DNA of 64,000 nt from Helicobacter pylori (GCF_900120335.1 NZ_LT635477.1:744001-808000), one strand, 5' to 3'. Counted from the stretch's first letter, positions 46,050 through 55,824 are shown. Notes: generated from the sequence alone by a model not told the origin. Program-made: numbers and translations.

Positions 46050-47117
46050 TTATGAAGTTTCCTTGTGGGTTAAAACGCCTTTGAGTAAGCTCGCGCCTTC
46101 TATGCTTAAAATTTCATTCCTGAGTTTTTCCACTTCATTCAAACCTGGAGTTTTTGCATGAACGGCTTCGTTGCGGATGTTTTGAATGAGGCTTAGGCTT
46201 CTTGAAAAAGGATAATTGATGAATCTTTTTAAGTTTTCTTCTAAATGGTCTTGGATTTTTTCGTGTCTGAGTAAAAAATTAATGCTCCCAAGATTAGGCT
46301 TTTTAGTGAAAAAATCTTTAAGCGTAAAAGATTTTCCTTGGACTTTATAAGCTAAATCATAAAGGCTGGGATCTTTTTTGCAAGCCTTTAAAAGAACTTG
46401 TTTAGCAAAAGTATAAATTTCGTATTCTAAGGTTTTGGTGTATTTGACGATGATGCTGGTAAAATCATTCAAAAGATCGTTTTCGCTTTGTAAAAGCTCT
46501 AATTCGGCATGAATGATGTTGTTGATGCTGTCAGGGTGTAAGAGGTAAAAAAGCCTTTTGCCAAAAACAAAACGCATGAAATTTTCTTGCATGGTTAAAT
46601 ATTCTTTGCTTTTATACACGCTCAGATAATGCTTTTCATCGCCTAAAAAATAAGAACGCTCTTCTTTCAACCTCACCGGCAAAGGATAGACATAATTATT
46701 CCCATAAATGGCGTAAGTGTGGTTGTTGGGCGCGATGAAATTGGCTAAAAATTGATCCCTTAAAAGGCTGAAGTCTTCCCTGACTAATTCCCTTAAATCG
46801 CTGATAATAAAAAAGTTTTCCACTTCCAATTTTTTTTCTTTATAATAGCTAGGGATCAAACTCTCATCAATATCCTTAGAAACCTTTATCACCTTAGCGG
46901 CAAATAAATTAGCGTAATCGGTCAAAAAAAGCTGCAAAAAATTTTCTTCATTGGTGGCTTTGTAAATCTCTTCTAAGGAGTCTTGCTTTTCTTGATCGTT
47001 GAGCTTTGATCGGATTTTACCAAAACCCACTTGGGATTTTTCCTGCAAAACGCTTAAATGCTGTTGGATGACATCTTGTTGGTAGTAAGGATTGTAGAGG
47101 ATTAAAAGGTGGTTCAT
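46050..47117 (-). CDS. Conserved protein with C-terminal HEPN-like motif (HP0729 locus)
   Basis: 355 residues, no close family recognised. Near the C-terminus the sequence IRNEAVH (Arg315, His320) fits the R-x4-H motif of HEPN-domain RNases, in a helical region after LSLIQN. The N-terminus MNHLLILYNPYYQQDV and a middle rich in Leu/Lys/Tyr are unassigned. HEPN proteins often act in toxin-antitoxin or defence roles, but many are just RNA-binding. It begins 8 bases after the stop of the next upstream gene and is in line with the GTPase genes. Confidence 0.65.
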   Translation of the reverse strand: MNHLLILYNPYYQQDVIQQHLSVLQEKSQVGFGKIRSKLNDQEKQDSLEEIYKATNEENFLQLFLTDYANLFAAKVIKVSKDIDESLIPSYYKEKKLEVENFFIISDLRELVREDFSLLRDQFLANFIAPNNHTYAIYGNNYVYPLPVRLKEERSYFLGDEKHYLSVYKSKEYLTMQENFMRFVFGKRLFYLLHPDSINNIIHAELELLQSENDLLNDFTSIIVKYTKTLEYEIYTFAKQVLLKACKKDPSLYDLAYKVQGKSFTLKDFFTKKPNLGSINFLLRHEKIQDHLEENLKRFINYPFSRSLSLIQNIRNEAVHAKTPGLNEVEKLRNEILSIEGASLLKGVLTHKETS

Positions 47118-47125
47118 GCCTTGCC

Positions 47126-47431
47126 TTATTTCAAAATCTCTGTGAGATTTTGCTTGATCTCATCAGGATTTTGCTCGTATTCTTGGATGAGTTCTTTTAA
47201 AATTTCAAACAATTCGTCAAAATCTTGCGGGTATTCTTTCTTAAAACCCACGATCAAATCCAAAGTCTTGCCCGCCTTGTTTGATGGATCGTTTTCGCCC
47301 TCAAGAGCGTTTTTTATATCCAAAACCATATTGGCAATGCGAGCGCTCTGCACGGGGCTTGAAATGCGTTTGAACAAAAAACCCTTAAGCGCGTTTAAAA
47401 GCTTAAGAGATGAGCAAATTTTAGAAAACAT
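47126..47431 (-). CDS. Small helical protein of unknown function (HP0730 locus)
   Basis: 101 residues from the ATG of MFSKICSS, which follows AAAGGAAAGG; upstream in-frame starts at 47473 lack a site. The acidic C-terminal half is predicted helical (EDPSN..DFDELFEILKELIQ). No known motif. It lies between the HEPN-like gene and the GTPase pair. Confidence 0.65.
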   Translation of the reverse strand: MFSKICSSLKLLNALKGFLFKRISSPVQSARIANMVLDIKNALEGENDPSNKAGKTLDLIVGFKKEYPQDFDELFEILKELIQEYEQNPDEIKQNLTEILK

Positions 47432-47522
47432 CGCCTTTCCTTTAAAAAATTTAAAACACCGCTTACTAGCCAAAAACTAGCAAGCGTTCTAGCGTTGGCG
47501 CATTCGGTATTTTAACACAAAT

Positions 47523-48398
47523 TCAGTTCATTCCTCTTTCAGGCTCAACTTCTATAAAATCTTCGCCCTTGATAAAATCTTCGCCGGTTTGAATCCATTT
47601 TTCCAATCCTTGAGCGCACTCTTGCGTTTTTTTAACGCTTTCTTCGCATTCTTGAATGCATTTTTCTAGTTCAAACACGCTCGGAAAACATGTTTGTTTG
47701 AATCTGGTTTCATCATTGATGAGATCCAAGATTTCTTGTTTTTGTCTGTCAAAATTAGATTTCATTTCTTCTTTAGCTTTCTCAAATTCTTGTTGTTTTC
47801 GGTATTTGTTATAAGAATCCCATGCTTCAAAAGCAAGACCGATAAGCGGTAAACCTTTGTTTATGCTGCCTGCCAAGTTTACAGCGCCCCAAGGTTTGAA
47901 TTTCAAAGCCAAATCTATGCCCACAAATTTTCCCACAGCCACTATCCCATCTCTAGCCAGTTTGATGTTAGTCGCATTGATAAACTTGCTTTGTTCTAAA
48001 AGTTTGATTCCAATCCTTCCAAATGTTCCGGCATGTTTTTCAAAAGAACTCATATCAGCGTTAAAAGTCGTTCCGATTTTAGCAATTTCATTTGAAATCC
48101 CTTGCGTTTGTCTTTCAAATTCATTTTGGACTTTTGTTTCTATATTGATACCTTTATCGCCTATTTCTCTTTTAATAAAATCATTAAAGGTTTCTAGGCT
48201 GGTGCCAGAAACTTGAATGATGAGATCGCTAAAATACCTTATTATAAATTCTCTTAAATGAATGCGGGCTTGAGAAATTTCTTTATTTAAATCTTGAATT
48301 TCTTTTCGCCTTTTTTCAAGCGTTTTATTCAAATATTCCATTTCTCTATTAATATCTTGCAACGCTTGTTTTGCGGGCGGCATTTGCCTATAGACCAC
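47523..48398 (-). CDS. C-terminal part of a dynamin-like protein, separated by a frameshift from its GTPase half
   Basis: 291 residues: long coiled-coil stretches (MEYLNKTLEKRRKEIQ), a hydrophobic patch (GAVNLAGSINKGLPLIGLAFEA) that could be the membrane-touching tip, and Cys near the end. It overlaps the next upstream ORF by 11 bases in another frame. Before its first ATG, the frame reads IQDVVYRQ and joins the GTPase half if the A8 run (T8 at 48413-48420 on the plus strand) loses one base. So it is not a gene on its own, but half of a ~570-residue dynamin-like protein. Confidence 0.7.
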   Translation of the reverse strand: MVYRQMPPAKQALQDINREMEYLNKTLEKRRKEIQDLNKEISQARIHLREFIIRYFSDLIIQVSGTSLETFNDFIKREIGDKGINIETKVQNEFERQTQGISNEIAKIGTTFNADMSSFEKHAGTFGRIGIKLLEQSKFINATNIKLARDGIVAVGKFVGIDLALKFKPWGAVNLAGSINKGLPLIGLAFEAWDSYNKYRKQQEFEKAKEEMKSNFDRQKQEILDLINDETRFKQTCFPSVFELEKCIQECEESVKKTQECAQGLEKWIQTGEDFIKGEDFIEVEPERGMN

Positions 48399-49251
48399 AT
48401 CTTGAATGACGCTTTTTTTTGGCTTCTTCTATGATGGTTAATTTCCCGCCATTTTCTTTAATCTTTTTTTGCGTCGCGTCTTGCAAAGCTTTGATGTGTG
48501 AGAGTTTTTGGAACTCTTCTTTATGCTTTAGCCAGTGTTCCACCCCCAAATCAAAAGGGTTTGCCGCAACAGCGACAATAATCAAACTTTCTTTTTCTTC
48601 TTCGCTTAAAGAAATCAGCTCATTCAGTCGGTTTTGAATGTTTTCTTTTTTGATCTTAAATCTTTTGTTGTAATCTTCTTCATCTTCAATATCCGCTTCT
48701 TCATCAAAACGGCTGATGACAAATATCTTCCTGGATAAAAGATTGAGCGTCCTGAACAACCAGTTCAAATCGTCCTTATGGCTTTCTTTGATGGGGTTTG
48801 ACGGGTTGAGCGCGTATAAAATGAGGTGGGCTTCGCTGATATATTTTTTCGTAATATCTTTATAGCGTTCTATTTTGCCGCTATCGTGTTCTTTCACTTT
48901 AAACCCGAATAGTCCCGGTGTGTCAACCAGCTCAATTTCATCATCTATGTTTATGTTATAGATTTTAACTTCATCGCTGGATTCTTGATGGTCTATCTTC
49001 ATGCTCTTATCCAACCGATCGATCCAAGCTGCCGCTATGGATGTTTTCCCGCAAGAAAAACCTCCCACTAAAGCCACTTTAAGTTTTTGACCAGAAACAT
49101 CTTTAATCGCATTATGGATCTTGTCTTTGAGAGACTCTTCAACCTTGATGCCGTATTCTTCCCCAGTATGGATAAAATCAAGTAATTTTTTAAGAATTTC
49201 TTGATTCCTCTTTTGATTTCTTTTAAATTGTTCTAGCGTCTCATTCTTCAT
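48388..49251 (-). CDS. GTPase domain of a dynamin-like protein (LeoA/DLP type), truncated by a slipped A8 run
   Basis: 287 residues. G1 GGFSCGKTS near residue 63, G3 DTPGLFG near 114, G4-like SRFDEE near 178. The order fits large bacterial dynamin-like GTPases, such as LeoA or the C. jejuni paired dynamin-like proteins. At the end the A8 run puts it in a frame that stops at ...KKRHSRCGL. A7 would run through into the coiled-coil half. It overlaps the 49241 ORF by 11 bases. Confidence 0.75.
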   Translation of the reverse strand: MKNETLEQFKRNQKRNQEILKKLLDFIHTGEEYGIKVEESLKDKIHNAIKDVSGQKLKVALVGGFSCGKTSIAAAWIDRLDKSMKIDHQESSDEVKIYNINIDDEIELVDTPGLFGFKVKEHDSGKIERYKDITKKYISEAHLILYALNPSNPIKESHKDDLNWLFRTLNLLSRKIFVISRFDEEADIEDEEDYNKRFKIKKENIQNRLNELISLSEEEKESLIIVAVAANPFDLGVEHWLKHKEEFQKLSHIKALQDATQKKIKENGGKLTIIEEAKKKRHSRCGL

Positions 49252-50212
49252 TGCATGCTCCTTGTTTTGATATTGTTAGATGGATACTATTAGAGATGTA
49301 TCCTAATTTTTCATGGGATTCTTTCAATTGTCCTTTCATGCGTTCGTAATAATCAACAAGTTTGTTAAAACCGGCGTTGAGTTCTTCAATCATTCCCAAT
49401 GCACCATTTTTATAACTTTCAATGCGGCTTTTCACATCCTGCACAATTTTTTCGCAAATTTGATGTAAATTCTTATCCACTTCTTTTCTTTGTTGGGATT
49501 TTTTATAGTCTGAATCAAAAAAACCCCATATTGATTTACCTACCCCCACTAATGCTAAACCCACTCCTGCAATTAACGCAAACTCACCTACTACAGGCGT
49601 CAATAGAAGCAACACCAAACCTCCTATTGAACTAAACAAGCCTATTGTATCAATGCCGTTATCAATATTAAAATCAAAATTAAAATCAAAATTACCGCTA
49701 TCAATACTGATGCACTCCAACATTTTTAAAGAATCTTTAATTCTTTCTTCAAGTTGTTCAATATTTTTTCCTACACTTCCACGGAATTGTTCCTCGCATT
49801 CTTTGAACCGCCGTTCTATGTTTTCAACCAATTTTGTCTCTCTTTGTTTGAGTTCATTGCCAAAAATTTCTTTACATTCCTCATCTTCAATACCTTTTTC
49901 AATACGCTCTTCCATTATTTCGCCAATATCAAATTTGAATTGATCGATTTCGTCGAGCGCTGAATTTTTTAAATCTGATATAAATTTTTCTGTAGAACGA
50001 TCCAAATTAAAGCGGGCTTCTTGTTGGTGTTTTTGTGTTTCTTTGATCCCTGGATCGATCCATTTTTCAATCGTGGTTTTTATCGTATTTTGTAATTCTT
50101 CTACCACTTTTAAGGCTTTATTGCAGTTTGATTGAATGATTTTGGCGCGCGAGTTTTCAAGAAGATTTTCGGCTATAAATTTTGCTAATAGTTTGAAATG
50201 GGATTGATACAA
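49241..50212 (-). CDS. C-terminal part of a second dynamin-like protein
   Basis: 323 residues: helical, with a strongly hydrophobic stretch (GLFSSIGGLVLLLLTPVVGEFALIAG in pieces around residue 197-222), the expected membrane paddle, then coiled coil. Its TTG start is only the first codon after a frameshift. The true gene begins at 51087. Joins the upstream fragment if one G is added to the GGG in ATCTTAGGGTTAAAG near 50227. Confidence 0.6.
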   Translation of the reverse strand: MYQSHFKLLAKFIAENLLENSRAKIIQSNCNKALKVVEELQNTIKTTIEKWIDPGIKETQKHQQEARFNLDRSTEKFISDLKNSALDEIDQFKFDIGEIMEERIEKGIEDEECKEIFGNELKQRETKLVENIERRFKECEEQFRGSVGKNIEQLEERIKDSLKMLECISIDSGNFDFNFDFNIDNGIDTIGLFSSIGGLVLLLLTPVVGEFALIAGVGLALVGVGKSIWGFFDSDYKKSQQRKEVDKNLHQICEKIVQDVKSRIESYKNGALGMIEELNAGFNKLVDYYERMKGQLKESHEKLGYISNSIHLTISKQGACNEE

Positions 50213-51087
50213 TAATTCTCCTGCTTTAACCCTAAGATCAAAGCCTGTGAAAGGCCATAAAAAGCCGCTTGGGCGCTCACTGCTTTATAGCCCATGTAGT
50301 GTTTGCCTAAAATGTTTTTCATCTCTTTATTTAAACTTTTTAAGCTTTCTTTTTCGCTTTCATTGATAAGCTTATCTTTTAAGGCTCTTGGGTTATTAAT
50401 CGGTTTGTTGAAAATCGCCCATACCTCTGTTTGCGAATCAAGCTATCTTTGGATTTTTTCAATCGTTCCCCTTTTCCCTTCTTCTCCTTTTTGCGGAGGA
50501 TTAGGCGTTTTGGTAACATAAAAAATAGCATGGGCTTTTTGCGTTGCGTTAGAAATCTGATCGATCACTTTTTTTTCGCTGCCTTCTATCCCTGGCACAT
50601 CCAACAAAATAAAATTTTGATGGTTGTATTGGAAAGGATAAGATCGTGTTTTTAAAGTGAAATCGCTCCCCCCATCGCCTATAATCGCTCCATCTTGCAA
50701 TGAATGGAGTTCGTTTAAAATAGCCTGTTTGTTGCGTTCATCATTTTGATAGTTGTTTTGGTAATTGGAATAAAGCCGCTTGAATCGTTCTTGCTAATCC
50801 ACTTTGCTTTGTTCTTTAAAAAACATCCTCAAACATTCAATGAGGGTTGATTTCCCCGCACCGGTTTCCCCATAAAAGGCAATGGTAAAATTTTCCCATT
50901 CTTCATTATTTTTTAAACTTTCAAGCTCTTTCAAACTTTTAAATTCTAATTTTTGAAACAACTCCAACGCTTCTTGGTTGAATCGCTTCAGTTTTTCATC
51001 TTTGTCATCAGCGTTTTTGAAGATATTTTGAAGATTTTCAATGCTGGCTTTCACATCAAGATAAATGTTTTTCATTTTTGCCCTCAT
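50185..51087 (-). pseudogene. N-terminal GTPase part of the second dynamin-like protein, with two in-frame TAG codons
   Basis: Starts MRAKMKNIYLDVKAS (ATG at 51087; ATG at 51075 also). G1 GETGAGKST near residue 76, G3 LDVPGIEG near 153. In one continuous frame there are two stops: TAG after QSKVD (near 50794) and TAG after EKIQR (near 50444). The frame then reads on (SQTEVWAIFNKPINN, G4-like NKPI) to 50187. A one-base loss then moves to the 49241-50212 frame. So three lesions in one ~615-residue gene. Confidence 0.8.
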
Positions 51088-51180
51088 GCCGAATTTTTCT
51101 GACGCATTTTAACAAAAAAAAACGCAAACCCCCACGCTCCAGCCACGCTATAACCGCGCTTTCAGCCTTATGACTAACTT

Positions 51181-52500
51181 TTAAAAAGGGCTTAAAACCT
51201 TAGCGAGTAAAATATTGTCTTTAAAGGCACTAGGCACAATCGTGTAATGCCCGGGTTGTAAAGGGGTGGTTAAGGCGCTGTCATTGATTAAAATTTCCCC
51301 ATCCACTTCAGGCGCCCATCTCAAATCCCTTGCTTTGTAAAAATACTCGCCCTCTTTATGTTCCACTAACGCCTTAATGGGCTTATTCAACAAAGCCTTA
51401 AAAGAATGGTTTTGGTGTTTTAAAGCGATTTTATTCAAGGCTTTAATGCGGGCGTTAATGATTTTTTTAGGCACTTTCTCTAAAGAATAGGCATGCGTGT
51501 TTTCTTCCGCGCTGAAAGCAAAAATATTCAATCGATCAAATTGGAACTCGTCTAAAAACGCACTCAATTCTTCAAATTCGCCCTCATTTTCTTCTGGATG
51601 CCCTACAATAATCGTGCTTCTTATAAAGCTTTCTTTAACCTGCTTCATGGCGTTTAAAAGCTTTAAATGGTGCGCTTGGCTGGAGTTGCGCCGCATTTTT
51701 TTAAGCATGGAGTCGCTGATATGCTGGATGGGCATGTCAAAATAATTTTGAAAAATAGGCGAGTCTTCAATCGCACCAATCAGCTCTAAAGTGGTGCTAG
51801 AGGGGTAGAGGTATAAAATACGCGCGCTCTTTAAGGCTTGTTGTTTGTTAATCGCACTAATCAGCTGGATCAAGCCGTCTTTTTGCCCCTTATCGTATAA
51901 AAATGAGCTAGAATCTTGAGCGATAAAAGTCATATCTTTATAGCCTTTAAGGGCTAGATCTTCTACTTCTTTCAAAATGGAGTCTAATTCCCTGCTTTGT
52001 AATTTCCCCTTAAAGCTAGGGATAGCGCAAAAAGAGCATTTTTGGTTACAGCCCTCAGAAATTTTAACGTAAGCATGCACGCTCGATCCCGTGATGATGC
52101 GCGCGTTATAATGCTCGCTTAAAAACACCTGCTCGCTGAACTGGTTTTGTTTTTTAGCGATCAAAATATCAATTTTGTCATAATCCCCCACGCCGGTAAA
52201 AATATCCACTTCAGGGATCAACTCTTTGATTTCATCTTTATAGCGTTCGCTCAAGCACCCGCTCGCAATCAAAATCGCTCCTTCTTTTTTGTCTTTGGCG
52301 GCGTTGAGAATGGTTTGAATGCTCTCTTGTTTAGCGCTTTCAATAAACCCGCAAGTGTTGATCAAAATCACATCGGCTTTTTTAGCGTCATTAGTGAGCG
52401 TGTAGTTATAAAGCTTGCCTAGCATCACCTCTGAATCCACTAAATTTTTAGAGCAACCTAATGAGATCAAGCAGAGTTGTTTGTTTTCTTTAACTTGCAT
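51181..52500 (-). CDS. rimO: Ribosomal protein S12 methylthiotransferase RimO
   Basis: 439 residues. The N-terminal UPF0004 cysteines (SLGCSKNLVDSE and NTCGFIESA) and the radical-SAM CxxxCxxC in GCNQKCSFCAIP near residue 152 bind two iron-sulfur clusters. TRAM domain at the C-terminus. Modifies Asp of S12. It begins one base before the gpt gene stop region, in a same-strand run with gpt and the aminotransferase. Confidence 0.93.
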   Translation of the reverse strand: MQVKENKQLCLISLGCSKNLVDSEVMLGKLYNYTLTNDAKKADVILINTCGFIESAKQESIQTILNAAKDKKEGAILIASGCLSERYKDEIKELIPEVDIFTGVGDYDKIDILIAKKQNQFSEQVFLSEHYNARIITGSSVHAYVKISEGCNQKCSFCAIPSFKGKLQSRELDSILKEVEDLALKGYKDMTFIAQDSSSFLYDKGQKDGLIQLISAINKQQALKSARILYLYPSSTTLELIGAIEDSPIFQNYFDMPIQHISDSMLKKMRRNSSQAHHLKLLNAMKQVKESFIRSTIIVGHPEENEGEFEELSAFLDEFQFDRLNIFAFSAEENTHAYSLEKVPKKIINARIKALNKIALKHQNHSFKALLNKPIKALVEHKEGEYFYKARDLRWAPEVDGEILINDSALTTPLQPGHYTIVPSAFKDNILLAKVLSPF

Positions 52501-52501
52501 G

Positions 52502-52963
52502 TCAGTGGCTTTTCAAGTTTTTCAAATCCACTTCCCAAAAGAAATCAATCCATTCAGGAGCGTCTTTTAAAAACGCATCGGCTTTGTATTTCGCACTTGT
52601 TTTTTGGAACAAACTCGCGCTATAAAACTTTTTATCAGGGTGTTTGTCTTGTAGCACTTTAAGCACCGCCTCTAAAGAATTACCGCTATCTACGATTTCA
52701 TCTACCACCAAAATGGTTTTTAAATGATCTTTAATCGTGGGGGTATTTTCAATTTTTAGGGCGTTTTGTTGCTTGGTGGTGTCATAAGAAATCGCATTGA
52801 TGCCATAAACTTCCCTTAAATCCCAATGCAAACTCAAAAAATGCGTCAAAGTCATGCCCCCTCGCATCACGCACACAAGGGCTTCTGGGATACCACAAAT
52901 TCGCTCCACTTGTTTAGCTAACTCCAAGCTGTCTTTTAAAAAGGCTTCATAAGAATAATGCAT
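52502..52963 (-). CDS. gpt: Purine phosphoribosyltransferase
   Basis: 153 residues with the PRPP-binding motif LVVDEIVDSGNSL near residue 84. Small type I phosphoribosyltransferase, annotated as xanthine-guanine PRT in this species. Purine salvage. It follows the aminotransferase by 8 bases and precedes rimO by 1 base. Confidence 0.85.
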   Translation of the reverse strand: MHYSYEAFLKDSLELAKQVERICGIPEALVCVMRGGMTLTHFLSLHWDLREVYGINAISYDTTKQQNALKIENTPTIKDHLKTILVVDEIVDSGNSLEAVLKVLQDKHPDKKFYSASLFQKTSAKYKADAFLKDAPEWIDFFWEVDLKNLKSH

Positions 52964-52971
52964 TGTGATCC

Positions 52972-54081
52972 TTAAATTTCGTAATATTGCTTCAAAAAGG
53001 TTGTATTCGCCGCGCCGTCAAATTCCCTTAACTTCAAATCGTTTAGGGCTAACTCTAGGGCGTTTAAAGCGTAAGCGCTTTTATAAACAGGAATGATCCC
53101 CATGTGGTTGATGCGAATGAGCGTGTCTTTATAAGGCTCTTGACCGCCCGCAAATTGCACCTGGTATTTTTCTTTCAAAAGGTTTTTTAATTCTTTGGCA
53201 TGCTCGCTAACAATCGTTGTCATGCTCAAGCTCGGGCTTTTAGGGAAAATCTTTAAACCGAGCGCTAAAACGGCTTTTTGACTGGCTAAAGCGACTCGTT
53301 TAGTCTCTTGATAGAGCGCTTCAAAACCCCCTAAATTCTGCACCAATTCAAAATAGCGTTGCAACCCTAAAGTGTGCAAAATAGGAGCGGTGTAGCTTGT
53401 GGTGTTGTTCTTTTGGTTTTTCAATTCGCTCTTTAAATTGAAATAAAACCCCACATTGCGTTCTTCTATGCGATCAATCGCCTTCTGGCTCAATGCGATT
53501 AAGCTCATCGCAGGGGGTAGCATGAACGCTTTTTGACTCCCTCCAATGAGCGCATCAACATGCGTTATTTCTAAAGGCTCAACCCCTAAAGCGGTGATCG
53601 CATCTACAATCACAAAAACATTTGGGTTAGTTTCTTTAATGGCTTGAGCGATTTTTTCTACAGGGTGTCGTAACCCCCCACTAGACTCGCATGCCTGAAT
53701 GCAAAACGCATCAATATTAGGGTTGGCTTTAAGCATGTTTAATATTCCATCCACTTGAGCCGGTGTGTCCCATTCATAGACTAATTCATGGGCTTTGATG
53801 GAATGGGCTTTAGCGATCTTGCCAAACCTTTCGCCAAACTTGCCCGCATTAACAAAAAGCAACTCTTTTTGACACAAGGAAATCACGCTCGCTTCCATAG
53901 CCCCTGTCCCGCTGCTGCTTAAAAGCAAAACTTCTTCTAAACCGGTCATTTTTTTCAAATTTTCTCGCACGCTTTGGAAAATCTTTTCAAAATCTTTGGT
54001 GCGGTGGTGGGGCATTGGCTGAGAAAAGCTTGAACGCATCTCTTCATTAATGGCTACAGGGCCTGGAGTGAAAAGCAACAT
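52972..54081 (-). CDS. Class V PLP-dependent aminotransferase
   Basis: 369 residues. Opens LLFTPGPVAINEEM, like serine-glyoxylate/alanine-glyoxylate aminotransferases. SSSGTGAMEA binds the PLP phosphate; VDAITALGVEP holds the ring-binding Asp; the Schiff-base Lys is in GGSQKAFMLPP near 189. Substrate not certain. From order it is HP0736. It may supply serine or glycine metabolism. First gene of the gpt-rimO group. Confidence 0.88.
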   Translation of the reverse strand: MLLFTPGPVAINEEMRSSFSQPMPHHRTKDFEKIFQSVRENLKKMTGLEEVLLLSSSGTGAMEASVISLCQKELLFVNAGKFGERFGKIAKAHSIKAHELVYEWDTPAQVDGILNMLKANPNIDAFCIQACESSGGLRHPVEKIAQAIKETNPNVFVIVDAITALGVEPLEITHVDALIGGSQKAFMLPPAMSLIALSQKAIDRIEERNVGFYFNLKSELKNQKNNTTSYTAPILHTLGLQRYFELVQNLGGFEALYQETKRVALASQKAVLALGLKIFPKSPSLSMTTIVSEHAKELKNLLKEKYQVQFAGGQEPYKDTLIRINHMGIIPVYKSAYALNALELALNDLKLREFDGAANTTFLKQYYEI

Positions 54082-54227
54082 TAAAATTAACCTTTAATTT
54101 TTGAGAGAATTTAAAAGTTATCATACTAAAACGCGCTTAAAATTAAGCCTTATTGTTTAAGAAAATCGCTTTTTAATGCAAATAAAATGCTAAAATGCCA
54201 TGGTTTAAAAAGAATTTAAGGCAATGA

Positions 54228-54704
54228 TTGGATAAATTTGGTTGGCGTGCGTGTTTTTTAACCCTTTTTTTTAGCGGGTATTCTAAAAAAGCTCCTGGAA
54301 CGATAGGGAGTTTGGTGGCGTTGTTATTAGGCTTGCCCGTTTTAATTTTTTCGGCTAACACTTTGTTTTTAGGGGCGATTTTTGTTGGGTTTATCGCTAT
54401 CGCTCAAATAGATAAGGAAGAAGAAGAGACTAAGAGGCATGACAGCTCTTACATTGTGATAGACGAATTAGTGGGCATGTGGCTTGCGATGGCGATTAGC
54501 GGGCTATCGTTAGCGGGTGTGATCTTGAGTTTTATCTTTTTTAGGATCTATGATATTACTAAACCCTCACTCATTGGCACAATAGACAAAGAAGTTAAAG
54601 GGGGCTTGGGGGTTGTGGCTGATGACGCTTTAGCGGGCGTTTTAGCGGGATTGAGTGCATTATTAGTCATCAGTGTTTTGGGATTTTTTAACATTAAGTT
54701 TTAA
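54228..54704 (+). CDS. pgpA: Phosphatidylglycerophosphatase A
   Basis: 158 residues with four membrane segments and the PgpA motif DELVGMWLA near residue 82. Dephosphorylates PGP to phosphatidylglycerol. The start is a TTG at 54228, after AAGG at a distance of about 9. The ATG at 54222 closes after three codons. Confidence 0.9.
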   Translation: MDKFGWRACFLTLFFSGYSKKAPGTIGSLVALLLGLPVLIFSANTLFLGAIFVGFIAIAQIDKEEEETKRHDSSYIVIDELVGMWLAMAISGLSLAGVILSFIFFRIYDITKPSLIGTIDKEVKGGLGVVADDALAGVLAGLSALLVISVLGFFNIKF

Positions 54705-54780
54705 TTGTGAGAAAATTCAAAAGCCTTTTTTTAGGTAAAATAGATAGACTTGATTGCAATCGTTTTTAGGGAGTTTGATC

Positions 54781-55824
54781 GTGGAGTTTTGCGTTTTATT
54801 TGGTGGGGCGAGTTTTGAGCATGAAATCAGCATTGTGAGCGCGATCGCGCTTAAAGGGGTGTTAAAAGATAGGATTAAATACTTTATTTTTTTAGATGAA
54901 AACCATCATTTTTACTTGATTGAAGAATTAAACATGCATTCAAAATACTTCGCTCAAATCAAAGAAAAAAAATTACCCCCTCTAATCCTCACACACAATG
55001 GCTTGCTTAAAAACTCGTTTTTAGGTGCTAAGATAATAGAATTGCCTTTAGTGATCAATCTTGTGCATGGGGGCGATGGCGAAGACGGGAAATTAGCGAG
55101 CTTGTTAGAATTTTATCGTATCGCTTTCATAGGCCCCAGGATTGAAGCGAGCGTGCTGAGTTACAACAAATATTTAACCAAACTTTACGCTAAAGATTTA
55201 GGAATAAAGGCTTTAGATTATGTTCTTTTGAATGAAAAAAACCGCGCTAACGCTTTGGATTTGATTGGGTTTAATTTCCCTTTCATTGTCAAGCCTAATA
55301 GCGCCGGGAGTTCTTTAGGGGTGAATGTTGTGAAAGAAGAAAAAGAATTGATTTACGCTTTAGACAGCGCATTTGAATATTCTAAAGAAGTTTTAATAGA
55401 GCCTTTCATTCAGGGCGTGAAAGAATACAATTTGGCCGGCTGTAAAATCAAAACGGATTTTTGTTTTTCCTATGTGGAAGAGCCTAACAAACAGGAATTT
55501 TTAGATTTCAAACAAAAATATTTGGATTTTTCACGCGCCAAAGCCCCTAAAGCGAACCTTTCTAACGCCCTAGAAGAACAATTAAAAGAAAATTTTAAAA
55601 AACTCTATAACGATTTGTTTGATGGCGCGATCATCCGTTGCGATTTTTTTGTCATAGAAAATGAAGTGTATCTTAATGAGATCAACCCCATTCCTGGCAG
55701 TTTAGCGAATTATTTGTTTGATGATTTTAAAACAACGCTAGAACATTTAGCGCAATCGTTACCCAAAACCCCTAAAATCCAAGTTAAAAACTCTTATTTG
55801 TTGCAAATCCAAAAGAATAAATGA
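54781..55824 (+). CDS. ddl: D-alanine--D-alanine ligase
   Basis: 347 residues from the GTG at 54781, placed 8 bases after AGGGAG; the in-frame TTG at 54754 (356 residues) lacks a site. ATP-grasp fold: VLFGGASFEHEISIVSA (start), KPNSAGSSLGVN near 175, LNEINPIPGSL near 300. Makes the D-Ala-D-Ala dipeptide for the MurF step, encoded two genes on. Confidence 0.95.
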   Translation: MEFCVLFGGASFEHEISIVSAIALKGVLKDRIKYFIFLDENHHFYLIEELNMHSKYFAQIKEKKLPPLILTHNGLLKNSFLGAKIIELPLVINLVHGGDGEDGKLASLLEFYRIAFIGPRIEASVLSYNKYLTKLYAKDLGIKALDYVLLNEKNRANALDLIGFNFPFIVKPNSAGSSLGVNVVKEEKELIYALDSAFEYSKEVLIEPFIQGVKEYNLAGCKIKTDFCFSYVEEPNKQEFLDFKQKYLDFSRAKAPKANLSNALEEQLKENFKKLYNDLFDGAIIRCDFFVIENEVYLNEINPIPGSLANYLFDDFKTTLEHLAQSLPKTPKIQVKNSYLLQIQKNK

